Source: an uncultured Lachnospiraceae bacterium
GTDB lineage: Bacteria > Bacillota > Clostridia > Lachnospirales > Lachnospiraceae
Assembly: GCA_902802515.1 (NCBI GenBank)
Contig: CADCMM010000009.1
Coordinates: 1 to 44,161 of the forward strand
Direction of reading: 5' to 3'
DNA: 44,161 nt
The notes under the pieces were generated by a model. It was not told the DNA's origin, did no database searches, and saw only the letters and a list, made by a program, of their open reading frames with translations. Within the stretch, counting starts at the first letter, position 1, and each line of letters opens with the position of its first letter. This document shows, piece after piece, positions 1-8,466 of this stretch. The position numbers and the translations under genes were made by a program.

Positions 1-98
1 TGTTATTTATTTCTAACCGTTATTTATAATAATATTTGTTTTTCGCCGCGTCAATATCAGTCTTTGTTCTTTTTTTGATACATTCTTTCATTCAATTT

Positions 99-881
99 CT
101 ATCCCAGCGCTACGTCCATAGCCATCATTAGAGTAAATCCTGCCGCAAACATCAATACGCCGATATCAGAGTGTTCTCCTACAGACATTTCCGGAATGAG
201 TTCCTCCACTACAACATACATCATAGCCCCTGCGGCAAAACTGAGAAGGTATGGCATAGCAGGTATGATCAGACCTGCCATAAGTATCGTCAATAACGCC
301 CACATCGGTTCTACCGTTCCGGACAGCACGCCATCCACAAATGCTCTGCCTTTGTTCTTGCCCTCCGCATGGAGCGGCATAGAGACGATCGCTCCCTCCG
401 GGAAGTTCTGTATCGCAATACCAAGTGAAAGCGCCAATGCCCCGCCCGCCGTGATCTCCGCAGAACCGGACAGATATCCTGCATACACAACACCAACCGC
501 CATGCCCTCTGGAATATTGTGCAGGGTTACCGCAAGCACCATCATCGTGGTTTTTGCAGGGCCGCTCCTTGGTCCTTCCGCCTTTTTCTCATTCAAATGC
601 AGGTGGGGGATGATACGATCAAGAAACAGGAGAAAAAGTATACCACCCCAGAATCCAATCACTGCCGGCAGGAACGAAAGGCTTCCCGTAGATTCTGATT
701 GCTCCGTCGCCGGTATGATGAGACCCCAGATGGAAGCTGCAACCATAACACCGCCTGCAAAACCCGTCAGCGCCCGCTGGACTGTCAGCCCCAGTTTCCG
801 TTTCATAAAAAATACGCAGCCGGCTCCTGCTGCTGTTCCGATAAAGGGAATTAACACGCCCCAAAAGACCTCATAATTCAT
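99..881 (-). CDS. ZIP family divalent metal transporter
   Basis: This 260-residue integral membrane protein should import divalent metal (zinc, iron or manganese) into the cytoplasm. The family signatures are visible: HNIPEG at residues 121-126 in the fourth predicted membrane helix and QNFPEG at 158-163 in the fifth, which form the metal path in ZIP proteins. A short His-bearing loop (PHLHL, near 92-96) precedes helix four. The start at 881 is chosen over an in-frame start at 923 because AGGAGG lies 5-6 bases upstream of it. Transcription comes from a strong promoter at 976-1004 overlapped by a dyad that is also found before feoAB, so iron or manganese control is likely. The metal specificity cannot be read from the sequence. 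Confidence 0.9.
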   Translation of the reverse strand: MNYEVFWGVLIPFIGTAAGAGCVFFMKRKLGLTVQRALTGFAGGVMVAASIWGLIIPATEQSESTGSLSFLPAVIGFWGGILFLLFLDRIIPHLHLNEKKAEGPRSGPAKTTMMVLAVTLHNIPEGMAVGVVYAGYLSGSAEITAGGALALSLGIAIQNFPEGAIVSMPLHAEGKNKGRAFVDGVLSGTVEPMWALLTILMAGLIIPAMPYLLSFAAGAMMYVVVEELIPEMSVGEHSDIGVLMFAAGFTLMMAMDVALG

Positions 882-958
882 GGAAAACCTCCTATTTGAA
901 TAAATCTGTTTATAGCTATGCATGCACTTGCTTCTTTATCACCACAACACACATCCTT

Positions 959-1004
959 TTAGTTAGTTTATTCTAACTATAGCATATACAATTACCAAAA
1001 TCAA
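959..1004 (-). promoter_or_regulatory. Promoter with overlapping TTAG-N10-CTAA operator for the ZIP gene
   Basis: Read on the minus strand, TTGATT (999-1004) is followed after 17 bases by TATAGT (976-981). A perfect dyad, TAGTTAG (960-966) and CTAACTA (973-979) separated by six bases, overlaps the -10 box and the probable transcription start, as expected for a repressor site. The wider form TTAG-N10-CTAA (959-976) recurs upstream of feoAB. DtxR/MntR-family repressors bind dyads of this general TTAG...CTAA kind; which protein binds here is inference. Confidence 0.7.
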
Positions 1005-1056
1005 GATATCCTTACCCTGTTCCGCGAAACAAAAGATTTATGGACAAACCGATCCA

Positions 1057-1698
1057 TCACCTGCTAAGAAGCTTCTGTGACACATGCCGGTTAAACCAGT
1101 CTATCAGCGGCCCCATAAAGAACGCGATAATGACGGTTCCGACTCCAATGATCTGAGCCAGCCCCGAAATCGGATTCCCGGACAGCAAATACAGAGCAAT
1201 TCCCAATAGAACGCAGCATAGATCCGTTGTTATCCTCCAAAATTTAAATGGCATTACCTTCCATTTTTCAGAAAGAATCAAAGCCACCGCATCGTAGGTG
1301 GATACGCCTAAATCAGCAGTAAAATAGAGAGAAGATGACAGGCACAAAATAACAACCCCTATAACCAGCATGATCAGTCTCCCTGCAATTCCAAGTTCCG
1401 GGAATAGTTTCAAAATAAACTGGTGAGAATAGTCTACGATATACCCCAGCAGGAAAAGGTTGATAAACGTGGCTATCCCGATTTTTGATCTGTCATTGAT
1501 AAGACTGAACAACAGCAGGCAAAGATTCACAATGACATACAGCAATCCGAAACTGATCGGGATCACGGCCGCCAATCCGCTCATCATGGATTGGAACGGA
1601 TCTATCCCAAAGGAAGCCCGTTTAAAAAATCCGACGCTGACACCGCAAATAACAACTCCAATAACGCTCATTAAAATTCGTTTTTTTCTGTCTTCCAT
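1057..1698 (-). CDS. YczE/YitT-like multi-pass membrane protein
   Basis: A 213-residue hydrophobic protein with about five predicted membrane segments and an N-terminal basic patch (MEDRKKR). The pattern of segments, with a glycine-rich stretch at the start (VGFFKRASFGIDPFQ) and a later similar one (FTADLGVSTYDAVA), matches the YczE/YyaS/YitT group of uncharacterised bacterial membrane proteins. Those two stretches look like an internal duplication. An alternative TTG start at 1710 abuts the ribosome binding site too closely, so ATG at 1698 is preferred. It lies just downstream of the AraC regulator on the same strand and is probably co-transcribed with it. Substrate and function are unknown. 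Confidence 0.7.
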   Translation of the reverse strand: MEDRKKRILMSVIGVVICGVSVGFFKRASFGIDPFQSMMSGLAAVIPISFGLLYVIVNLCLLLFSLINDRSKIGIATFINLFLLGYIVDYSHQFILKLFPELGIAGRLIMLVIGVVILCLSSSLYFTADLGVSTYDAVALILSEKWKVMPFKFWRITTDLCCVLLGIALYLLSGNPISGLAQIIGVGTVIIAFFMGPLIDWFNRHVSQKLLSR

Positions 1699-1740
1699 AA
1701 TTTGTCCCAACCTTTCCCCTGTGATCTATATTTCTGTGAT

Positions 1741-2646
1741 TTATATTTCCGGTCGTGAAACCGATTTCCGCGCCCGATATTCCCTGGGCGTACATTTCAT
1801 ATACCGCTTAAATATCTGTCCATAATATGCCGAACTGGAAAATCCGGTCATCTGTGCGGTTCGGGTGATGCTCTCTCCACATCGCAGCAGCGGCAGACTG
1901 TTCTGAATGCGCAGATACATCAGATATTCCATGATCGTCATATTCATATGCTTCTTGAAAAAACGGCAGCATTCACTCTTGCAGATGTTTACCTGACCGG
2001 CCACATCCTCCAGACTGACATTCTGGTCATAGTGCTCCTGCAGATATCCTATGATATCCCTCAGCCTCTGCAAGCTGTTTGGCGGCTGGCGGCTCTGTTC
2101 CGGCAGGGCATGGAAATAGTGATAAAACTTCTGCCAGATCTCCAGCAGCAGAATATGTACCCGAAGTTCATAATCCACTGTTTTTTCCGGTGTCAGTCCG
2201 TAGATCATTTTCATCTGATCTATCACCTCCCGCTGCCACCCCACGTCTTTCTCCAGTTTCAGCGATGCCCAGCCATCGTTCCCGGTGATAAAATCCACAT
2301 ATTTTGTCTGCAAAATGCTGCTCTCATATCCATACAAAAAACGCGGGTGAAATGTGACAGACAGGTAACTGCAGTTCTTTTTGTCCACCTGATAACCAGA
2401 GTGCAGCGTATTGCTGTTTCCAAACAGCCCCTCCCCCTCTTTCAGATAGTAAACACTGTCATTGACCCGATATTCCATCTCCCCCGACATGATCCAGGTC
2501 AATTCGATCTCCGGATGCCAATGCCACAGAAAACGGCCCTGCTCATACTGCTGAATGGTTTCCACACAGACATTCACGGGAAAAGCATAATCACCGTGTT
2601 CTTTGATTTCTTTCCGATTATCCTGAATCCTTATCTGCACGCTCAT
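1741..2646 (-). CDS. AraC-family transcriptional regulator with cupin sensor domain
   Basis: A 301-residue regulator. The N-terminal part (about 20-110) has a cupin-like sugar-sensing domain with HWHPEIELTWI near residue 42. The C-terminal part (about 200-295) carries the two helix-turn-helix motifs of AraC proteins, including VSLEDVAGQVNICKSECC and the second-helix region ending FKRYMKCTPREYRARK. It is transcribed away from galKT, with a 141-base shared intergenic region. This divergent layout suggests that it controls galactose metabolism and possibly the membrane protein that follows it. The inducer is not evident. A ribosome binding site (AAGGA) sits about eight bases before the ATG. Confidence 0.88.
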   Translation of the reverse strand: MSVQIRIQDNRKEIKEHGDYAFPVNVCVETIQQYEQGRFLWHWHPEIELTWIMSGEMEYRVNDSVYYLKEGEGLFGNSNTLHSGYQVDKKNCSYLSVTFHPRFLYGYESSILQTKYVDFITGNDGWASLKLEKDVGWQREVIDQMKMIYGLTPEKTVDYELRVHILLLEIWQKFYHYFHALPEQSRQPPNSLQRLRDIIGYLQEHYDQNVSLEDVAGQVNICKSECCRFFKKHMNMTIMEYLMYLRIQNSLPLLRCGESITRTAQMTGFSSSAYYGQIFKRYMKCTPREYRARKSVSRPEI

Positions 2647-2787
2647 ATCTCAATATCCTTATACTTTTGTCCATGATTCTTATTGTATTCCGCAAATATT
2701 CTTAGTAAAGTTATTTTAACAGATGTATTAGTTTCAGCATATCTCAAAATGATAATATTTTCAAGCGAAAGCAAGGGGGTTGACAGC

Positions 2788-3957
2788 ATGTTGGAACAAT
2801 TAATTCAGAAATTTCAGGAACTTTATGGTGATGGAGGAGAACTGCGCACTTATTTTGCGCCGGGCCGGGTAAATCTTATCGGAGAGCATACCGATTACAA
2901 TGGCGGCCATGTTTTTCCCTGTGCTCTGACTCTGGGTACCTACGCGGCAGTGCGAAACCGCGAAGACAACAAACTCCGTTTCTATTCCATGAACTTTGCC
3001 AAACCCGGCGTGATAGAATCTGATTTAAATGACCTGGTTCCAAGGCCAGAGGCATCCTGGACAAACTATCCGAAGGGCGTCATGTGGGCGTTTGCGCAAA
3101 GGGGACTTTCGCTCACCCACGGCCTTGACATTGCCATCTGCGGCGATATTCCAAATGGCTCCGGTCTCTCTTCCTCCGCTTCCTTGGAGGTGCTGACCGG
3201 CCTGATCTTAAAAGACACGTTCGGCTTCGATGAGCTGACGATGCAGGATCTGGCTCTCATCGGTCAGTACTCCGAAAATAATTTTAATGGCATGAACTGC
3301 GGTATTATGGATCAATTTGCCAGCGCTATGGGCAAACAGGGCTGCGCCATTTTCCTGGATACGAACACCCTGGAGTATGAGTATGCTCCGGTTTGCCTGG
3401 AGGACGCAAAGATCGTCATTACCAACAGCAACGTAAAACACAGCCTGGTGACCTCCGCTTACAATGACCGCCGCCGCGAATGTGAGACTGCCCTCAAAGA
3501 ACTGCAGACCATGTCGGATATCCGCACCCTTGGAGATCTCACAGAAGACGCTTTTGAAGCGATCAAGGACGCTATCAAGGATCCGGTTTGCCGCAAACGC
3601 GCCAAACATGCTGTGTACGAAAACCGGAGAACAATCCGCGCCGTTGCTGCCCTGAAAGAAAACAATGTAGAGGAATTTGGTCAGCTGATGAACGCCTCCC
3701 ACCGCTCCCTGAGAGATGATTTTGAGGTGTCCTGCAAGGAGATCGATCTTCTTGTAGATCTGGCATGGCAGATCCCCGGTGTGGTCGGCTCCAGGATTAC
3801 CGGAGGGGGGTTTGGCGGATGCACGGTAAGTATTGTAAAAAACGACGCCATAGACACCTTCAGGGAAACACTGAAATCAGAATATAAAAAGCAGACCGGA
3901 CTGGATGCGCAGTTTTATGTGGTAGACTGCGGCAGCGGCGCATCCAGGATCAGATAA
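2788..3957 (+). CDS. galK: Galactokinase
   Basis: A 389-residue GHMP-family kinase that phosphorylates galactose to galactose-1-phosphate with ATP, the first step of the Leloir pathway. The galactokinase signature GRVNLIGEHTDY is at 26-37. The phosphate-binding motif (GDIPNGSGLSSSAS) begins near residue 119, and the third GHMP motif (GSRITGGGFGGC) spans about 334-345. The ATG at 2788 follows AAGGGGG at a good distance and gives the normal family length; the open frame extends upstream to 2683 but that part is not galactokinase. The galT start lies 13 bases downstream, so the two form an operon. No galE is present in the window. Confidence 0.97.
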   Translation: MLEQLIQKFQELYGDGGELRTYFAPGRVNLIGEHTDYNGGHVFPCALTLGTYAAVRNREDNKLRFYSMNFAKPGVIESDLNDLVPRPEASWTNYPKGVMWAFAQRGLSLTHGLDIAICGDIPNGSGLSSSASLEVLTGLILKDTFGFDELTMQDLALIGQYSENNFNGMNCGIMDQFASAMGKQGCAIFLDTNTLEYEYAPVCLEDAKIVITNSNVKHSLVTSAYNDRRRECETALKELQTMSDIRTLGDLTEDAFEAIKDAIKDPVCRKRAKHAVYENRRTIRAVAALKENNVEEFGQLMNASHRSLRDDFEVSCKEIDLLVDLAWQIPGVVGSRITGGGFGGCTVSIVKNDAIDTFRETLKSEYKKQTGLDAQFYVVDCGSGASRIR

Positions 3958-3970
3958 AGGAGACCAAACG

Positions 3971-5461
3971 ATGTTAAACGAAGCGATTGCAAAATTGGTG
4001 CAGTACGGGCTGGATACCGGACTCGTACCGGCCAGCGAAAAGATCTATGCCACAAATCTTCTCCTGGAATGCATGAAGGAGGACGAGTACACCGAACCGG
4101 AATTGTCGGAAGGCTCTGTAGATCTGGAGGAAACGCTGAGAGAGCTTCTGGATGAGGCCGTGGCGAGAGGACTGATCGAGGACAATATCGTGTCCCGCGA
4201 CTTGTTCGACACAAAACTGATGAACTGCCTGGTGCCCCGTCCGGCCCAGGTGCAGAATAAATTCTGGGAAGAATACAGCGTCAGTCCGAAAGCTGCCACC
4301 GACTATTATTACAAATTCAGCCAGGACACGGACTATATCCGCCGCTACCGGCTGAAAAAGGATCTAAAATGGAAGGTAGAGAGCAAATATGGCGACATTG
4401 ACATCACCATCAATCTCTCCAAGCCGGAGAAGGATCCAAAGGCCATTGCGGCAGCCAGACTGGCGAAATCCAGTTCCTACCCGAAGTGCCTGCTCTGCAT
4501 GGAGAACGAGGGCTATGCAGGGCGTGGCAATCATCCCGCCAGGGAAAATCACCGGATCATCCCCGTGACCATCAACGACAGCGCCTGGAGCTTCCAGTAT
4601 TCCCCCTACGGCTATTACAATGAGCATTGTATCGTGTTCAACAGCCGGCACATTCCCATGAAGATCGAGCGGAACACCTTTGTGAAGCTGTTTGACTTTG
4701 TCAAACTCTTTCCCCACTATTTCCTGGGTTCCAACGCGGATCTGCCCATCGTGGGCGGTTCTATCCTGAGCCACGATCATTTTCAGGGAGGACACTACAC
4801 CTTCGCCATGGCCATGGCGCCCATTGAGATACCAGTGACCATCCCGGGCTATGAAGACGTGGAGGCCGGTATCTTAAAATGGCCTCTGTCCGTTCTGCGC
4901 ATCCGCCACAGGGATGAGAAGCGCCTGATCAACCTGGCCACCCATGTGCTGGAGATCTGGAGAAACTACACGGACGAGGAAGCCTTCATCTTCGCCGAGA
5001 CGGAGGACGAACCCCACAACACCATCACGCCCATTGCCCGGAAGATGGGGGACATCTTTGAGCTGGACCTGACTCTGCGCAATAATATCACCACCAAAGA
5101 GCATCCCCTGGGGGTCTACCATCCCCACGCCCAGTACCATCACATCAAGAAGGAAAACATTGGCCTGATCGAGGTAATGGGACTGGCGGTACTGCCCTCC
5201 CGGCTGAAAAAGGAACTGGAGCTGCTGGAAGAGTATATTCTGGAGGGCAAGGACATTGCTTCCAACCCGGTGATTGAAAGCCATGCTGCGTGGATAGCGG
5301 AGTTTCTTCCGAAGTACGACCGGGTGGACACAAGCAACATTACCGAAATCCTGCACCGGGAGGTAGGAAGGGTGTTCGTACACGTTCTGGAGGACGCCGG
5401 AGTATACAAATGCACCCCGGAGGGCCGGGATGCGTTTCTGAGATTTGTGGGCAGGCTGTAA
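3971..5461 (+). CDS. galT: UDP-glucose-hexose-1-phosphate uridylyltransferase, class II
   Basis: This 496-residue enzyme exchanges UMP between UDP-glucose and galactose-1-phosphate, the second Leloir step. Its length (about 500, not about 350) and the region SHDHFQGGHYTFAMAM mark the class II GalT typical of Firmicutes and distinct from the E. coli type. A helical N-terminal region (about 1-100) precedes the catalytic part. AAGGAGA lies seven to eight bases before the ATG. It sits 13 bases after galK in the same operon. An 8-base inverted repeat follows the stop codon. Confidence 0.96.
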   Translation: MLNEAIAKLVQYGLDTGLVPASEKIYATNLLLECMKEDEYTEPELSEGSVDLEETLRELLDEAVARGLIEDNIVSRDLFDTKLMNCLVPRPAQVQNKFWEEYSVSPKAATDYYYKFSQDTDYIRRYRLKKDLKWKVESKYGDIDITINLSKPEKDPKAIAAARLAKSSSYPKCLLCMENEGYAGRGNHPARENHRIIPVTINDSAWSFQYSPYGYYNEHCIVFNSRHIPMKIERNTFVKLFDFVKLFPHYFLGSNADLPIVGGSILSHDHFQGGHYTFAMAMAPIEIPVTIPGYEDVEAGILKWPLSVLRIRHRDEKRLINLATHVLEIWRNYTDEEAFIFAETEDEPHNTITPIARKMGDIFELDLTLRNNITTKEHPLGVYHPHAQYHHIKKENIGLIEVMGLAVLPSRLKKELELLEEYILEGKDIASNPVIESHAAWIAEFLPKYDRVDTSNITEILHREVGRVFVHVLEDAGVYKCTPEGRDAFLRFVGRL

Positions 5462-5466
5462 AAAAC

Positions 5467-5500
5467 ATTGAAAGGTTTCCGCTTATCCAACGCTTTCAAT
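5467..5500. repeat. Inverted repeat after galT
   Basis: ATTGAAAG (5467-5474) and CTTTCAAT (5493-5500) are perfect inverted copies separated by 18 bases, just after the galT stop codon. There is no T-tract after the right arm, so it is a poor intrinsic terminator. It could be an mRNA end structure or a leftover end of the decayed transposon that follows. Confidence 0.35.
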
Positions 5501-5522
5501 CTATTGGCGATCTCTGTCATAA

Positions 5523-5790
5523 ACTTACCGGGTAACCGCAGAGACCATAAGTGAGACCTGCGGCCAGAGCATCAGTCATGGAGGCGCATGGAACCTGATC
5601 CAACAGCTTGGGGAGCCGATCAGCGAGGAAGAGGAACATGCCGTAAAACAGATGGAAGCAGACCAGAGTGAGGGAGAGAAGGCGGTTCCGATCCTGTTTG
5701 AGGAAATGAATGGCGTATGAACACTATAAGAGAGCGCCGAAGCAAGAACGGAAGGTAGCCACGACCTATGAAGGATGGGAAAGGGAATGT
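5523..5790 (+). pseudogene. Remnant of an ISLre2-type (UPF0236) transposase
   Basis: Two frames carry recognisable pieces of an ISLre2-family transposase. The first (5523-5720) reads through GQSISHGGAWNLIQQLGEP, then a Glu-rich helix, and reaches PILFEEMNGV before a TGA stop, where the family usually continues with Trp. The second, in another frame from 5710, reads KQERKVATTYEGWE, which corresponds to the next conserved block (family pattern K-V-A-x-x-Y-x-G-W), and then loses similarity. The start, the C-terminal half and terminal repeats are not visible. This is therefore a frameshifted, internally deleted fossil. The family assignment is from memory of conserved blocks, not a search. Confidence 0.7.
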
Positions 5791-5940
5791 ATACGTGTAC
5801 TTGATATCAGCACATATGCCATTGATGGATGCGATGCAGAATGCATCCAGGAAAGCGTTTACACGAGCATTCTGTTATTAAAGAAAAAACGAACAGCAGC
5901 CAGGCGGAGACAGAGGCATGTTCCTGCAAGCAGACGATAG

Positions 5941-6135
5941 AAAGGTGACGAGGACCGCCGCGAGCATAGCGGTTGCTGCGGAGCACTGTCTGAACCTGCA
6001 TGCAGGTGAGTTTGCGCAGCAGCAAGCAGATAGGCGGCGCAGCGGCGGCAAGGAACCGACGTGTCTGCGGTAGGAACTGCTCTGGGGAGGCGGGATGCGT
6101 CAGGATTTCATAAAGAAAGACAAAGTGCCAACGAT
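5941..6135. other. GC-rich non-coding block with palindromes
   Basis: No convincing gene is seen here. The stretch is GC-rich and full of short dyads: ACCGC (5954-5958) with GCGGT (5969-5973), a perfect 14-base palindrome ACCTGCATGCAGGT (5994-6007), and TTGC...GCAA pairs just after. It may be part of the decayed mobile element or a structured RNA relic. Nothing in it matches an RNA family I can name. Confidence 0.4.
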
Positions 6136-6194
6136 CACTTGACACAAACAAGTGAAATATCGTAATTGACAATGAAAAGGCTATGAAATATATT
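6136..6194 (+). promoter_or_regulatory. Promoter and upstream dyad for the CDF transporter gene
   Basis: TTGACA (6166-6171) is followed after 17 bases by TATATT (6189-6194), a strong sigma-A-type promoter 62 bases before the ATG. Upstream, CACTTG (6136-6141) and CAAGTG (6149-6154) form a perfect dyad with a 7-base spacer. The dyad contains a second TTGACA (6139-6144) that has no good partner box. It could be a regulator site, for example for a metal-sensing protein, but this is inference. Confidence 0.65.
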
Positions 6195-6255
6195 TTAGTA
6201 AGAGAGAGAACCGTGTGCTCTTTCAATGTAGTAAACCAGGGAAAGGAACTTATAT

Positions 6256-7404
6256 ATGACTGTTATTAAACAAAATCCGTCTATAGCAAACAAAGAACAT
6301 CGCGATGCTGTTATCATCCGGACAAGCGTGATCGGAATCATCGCAAACGTTCTCCTTGCCGCTTTTAAGGCATTTATCGGATTGGCGTCCAACTCCATTG
6401 CGATTGTGATGGACGCAGTAAATAATATCTCCGATGCGGCAAGTTCCGTTATCACTATTGTAGGGACAAAGCTCGCAGGAAGAGAGCCGGACAAGAAGCA
6501 TCCTTTCGGATATGGAAGGATCGAATATCTGAGCGCGATGATAATATCGGTGCTTGTTCTCTACGCCGGGGTCACTGCGTTTACGGAATCGGTAAAGAAG
6601 ATCCTTCATCCGGAAACACCCGACTATAGCGTGGTGTCCTTAGTCATCGTGGCTGTAGCTGTGGTTGTCAAAATTCTGCTGGGACGATATGTGAAGAGCG
6701 TAGGTGAAAAAGTTAATTCCGATTCGCTTGTGAATTCGGGTGAGGATGCGACGCTCGATTCGATTATTTCAGCAGCGACTCTCATAGCGGCTGTTATCTA
6801 CCTTATATTTCACGTTTCCCTTGAGGCGTGGCTCGGCGCGATGATTGCTGTTGTGATCATCAAATCAGGCATAGAGATGCTTCGTGACACATTGTCAAAG
6901 ATTCTCGGGGAAAGAGCGGACGCTGAACTTGCCAGAGAAATCAAAAAGACGATCATCAGCCATTCCAAGGTCAGCGGAGTTTATGATCTTGTAATGCACA
7001 ATTACGGGCCGGATTCCTATAATGGTTCGGTACATATCGAAGTGCCTGATACTCTCTCTGCCGATGATCTGGATAAACTGATCCGGAAAATATCCGTTGA
7101 TGTTTATTCCAAGCATGATGTGATCCTGACTGCTGTTGGCGTCTATTCGGTCAATACAAAGGACCCGGAAGCTATTGAGGTTAGAGAGCGGGTCAGAGAG
7201 CTTGTCTTGGGCAGCCAATATGTTATCCAGATGCATGGTTTCTATGTAGACAGAGTAGAGAAGACAATGCGTTTTGATATGGTCATCAGCTTTGATGCAA
7301 AAGATCGCTCGGAAGTGTACCGGCAAGTGCTTGCAAAGGTGCAGAATGCATTCCCGGATTATATGCTGCAGGTGACAATGGATACTGATTTCAGTGAAGA
7401 ATAA
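6256..7404 (+). CDS. Cation diffusion facilitator family metal exporter
   Basis: A 382-residue CDF antiporter that expels a divalent metal in exchange for protons. Six membrane helices occupy about residues 20-215, followed by a cytoplasmic domain of about 165 residues, longer than in small CDFs. The helix-II metal site reads NNISD (N56, D60) and the helix-V site DATLD (D164, D168), so the transport site is N-D/D-D rather than the H-D/H-D of zinc exporters. An Asn/Asp-type site has been associated with manganese CDFs, so manganese (or iron) efflux is suggested. HPFGYGR (82-88) is the usual loop after helix II. AAAGGAA precedes the ATG. Confidence 0.9.
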   Translation: MTVIKQNPSIANKEHRDAVIIRTSVIGIIANVLLAAFKAFIGLASNSIAIVMDAVNNISDAASSVITIVGTKLAGREPDKKHPFGYGRIEYLSAMIISVLVLYAGVTAFTESVKKILHPETPDYSVVSLVIVAVAVVVKILLGRYVKSVGEKVNSDSLVNSGEDATLDSIISAATLIAAVIYLIFHVSLEAWLGAMIAVVIIKSGIEMLRDTLSKILGERADAELAREIKKTIISHSKVSGVYDLVMHNYGPDSYNGSVHIEVPDTLSADDLDKLIRKISVDVYSKHDVILTAVGVYSVNTKDPEAIEVRERVRELVLGSQYVIQMHGFYVDRVEKTMRFDMVISFDAKDRSEVYRQVLAKVQNAFPDYMLQVTMDTDFSEE

Positions 7405-7461
7405 GAGGAGTCAACTTTGCCGGTGTCCGAAACGGTGCTGAGCATACTTTGGAGGCGGACA

Positions 7462-8361
7462 ATGAAGAAAATACTTGTAACAGGCGGAACAGTATTTGTG
7501 AGCAGATATATTGCGGAATACTATGTGGCAGCGGGATATGAAGTACATGTCTTGAACAGAAATACCAGAAGTCAGGCCAAGGGAGTAACCTTAATTCAGG
7601 CTGATAGAAACATGTTGGGTGATAAGCTTCGTGATCAGCATTTTGATTTGGTTATTGATACCGGATATACATGCACGGATGTTAATCATTTGTTGGATGC
7701 TTTGGGAAGTTTTGAGAATTATATTTTCGTCAGTTCCAGCGCGGTATATCCCGAATACTCGAAGCAGCCGTTCACAGAAGCCGCACCATTAAATGCAAAT
7801 GTGTTTTGGGGTAAATATGGGACTGATAAGATAGAGGCAGAGACGGTTTTGGCGCAAAGGTTTCCTGAGGCATATATTCTCAGACCACCATATTTATATG
7901 GCCAGGGGAACAATGTTTACAGAGAAGCATTTGTTTTTGACTGCGCATTGGGCGGAAGAAAGTTCTACCTGCCCAAAGACGGCGAAATGGGATTGCAATT
8001 CTTCCATGTTCATGATCTGTGCAGATTTATAGATATTCTTGTAGAGAGAAAACCGGATCAGCATATTTTTAATGTTGGCAATAAAGATAAGGTGTCAATA
8101 CGGGAGTGGGTCAGGATCTGTTATGAGGCTGCGGGCAGTCGGGCCGAATTTGTAAATGTGTATGACGATATGGATCAAAGAAACTATTTCAGCTTTTATG
8201 ATTATGAGTATTATCTTGATGTTACAAAGCAGCAGGAATTGCTGAATACAACAAAACCGCTTGAGGAAGGATTAAAAGAGGCTTTTGATTGGTATAGAGA
8301 AAATAGAGATGAGGTCAACAAAAAGCCTTATATGGAATTTATTGATAAAAATCTGAAGTAA
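7462..8361 (+). CDS. NAD(P)-dependent epimerase/dehydratase-like protein (extended SDR)
   Basis: A 299-residue Rossmann-fold protein. The N-terminal nucleotide-binding turn reads VTGGTVFVSRY, a variant of the usual GxxGxxG in which the second glycine is lost, as in atypical SDRs of the CSP41-like group. SSAVYPEY and the catalytic-type pair YGTDK (Y-x3-K) follow in the middle, and RPPYLYGQGN is the usual later motif. The substrate is unknown; it is not a standard GalE. The ATG at 7462 has GGAGG six bases upstream, better than the TTG at 7417. It lies 57 bases behind the CDF gene on the same strand. Confidence 0.8.
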   Translation: MKKILVTGGTVFVSRYIAEYYVAAGYEVHVLNRNTRSQAKGVTLIQADRNMLGDKLRDQHFDLVIDTGYTCTDVNHLLDALGSFENYIFVSSSAVYPEYSKQPFTEAAPLNANVFWGKYGTDKIEAETVLAQRFPEAYILRPPYLYGQGNNVYREAFVFDCALGGRKFYLPKDGEMGLQFFHVHDLCRFIDILVERKPDQHIFNVGNKDKVSIREWVRICYEAAGSRAEFVNVYDDMDQRNYFSFYDYEYYLDVTKQQELLNTTKPLEEGLKEAFDWYRENRDEVNKKPYMEFIDKNLK

Positions 8362-8466
8362 CATCAAAATCGAGGGGAAATATAAGATTTTTTCCGCACA
8401 ATTAACATATGTCAATGACAATATTTTTAGATCGATGTTATCATTTCTTTCGGAGGTGGAAAGACT

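Noticed and set aside
13..19. CTAACCG at the left edge as another metal-operator half-site
   Set aside because: The partner TTAG would fall outside the window and the visible bases do not fit.
196..876. Open frame antisense to the ZIP gene
   Set aside because: It is a shadow; no domain and no ribosome binding site, while the opposite strand has clear ZIP motifs.
5710..5940. A 76-residue open frame as an independent hypothetical gene
   Set aside because: Its N-terminal part matches a conserved block of a transposase whose preceding block lies in another frame just upstream, so it is a fragment of the decayed element.
7462..8361. UDP-glucose 4-epimerase (galE) completing the Leloir pathway
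   Set aside because: The nucleotide-binding turn is the atypical GGTVFVSR form, the protein is short (299 residues) and it is separated from galKT by a transposon remnant; it resembles CSP41-like SDRs instead.
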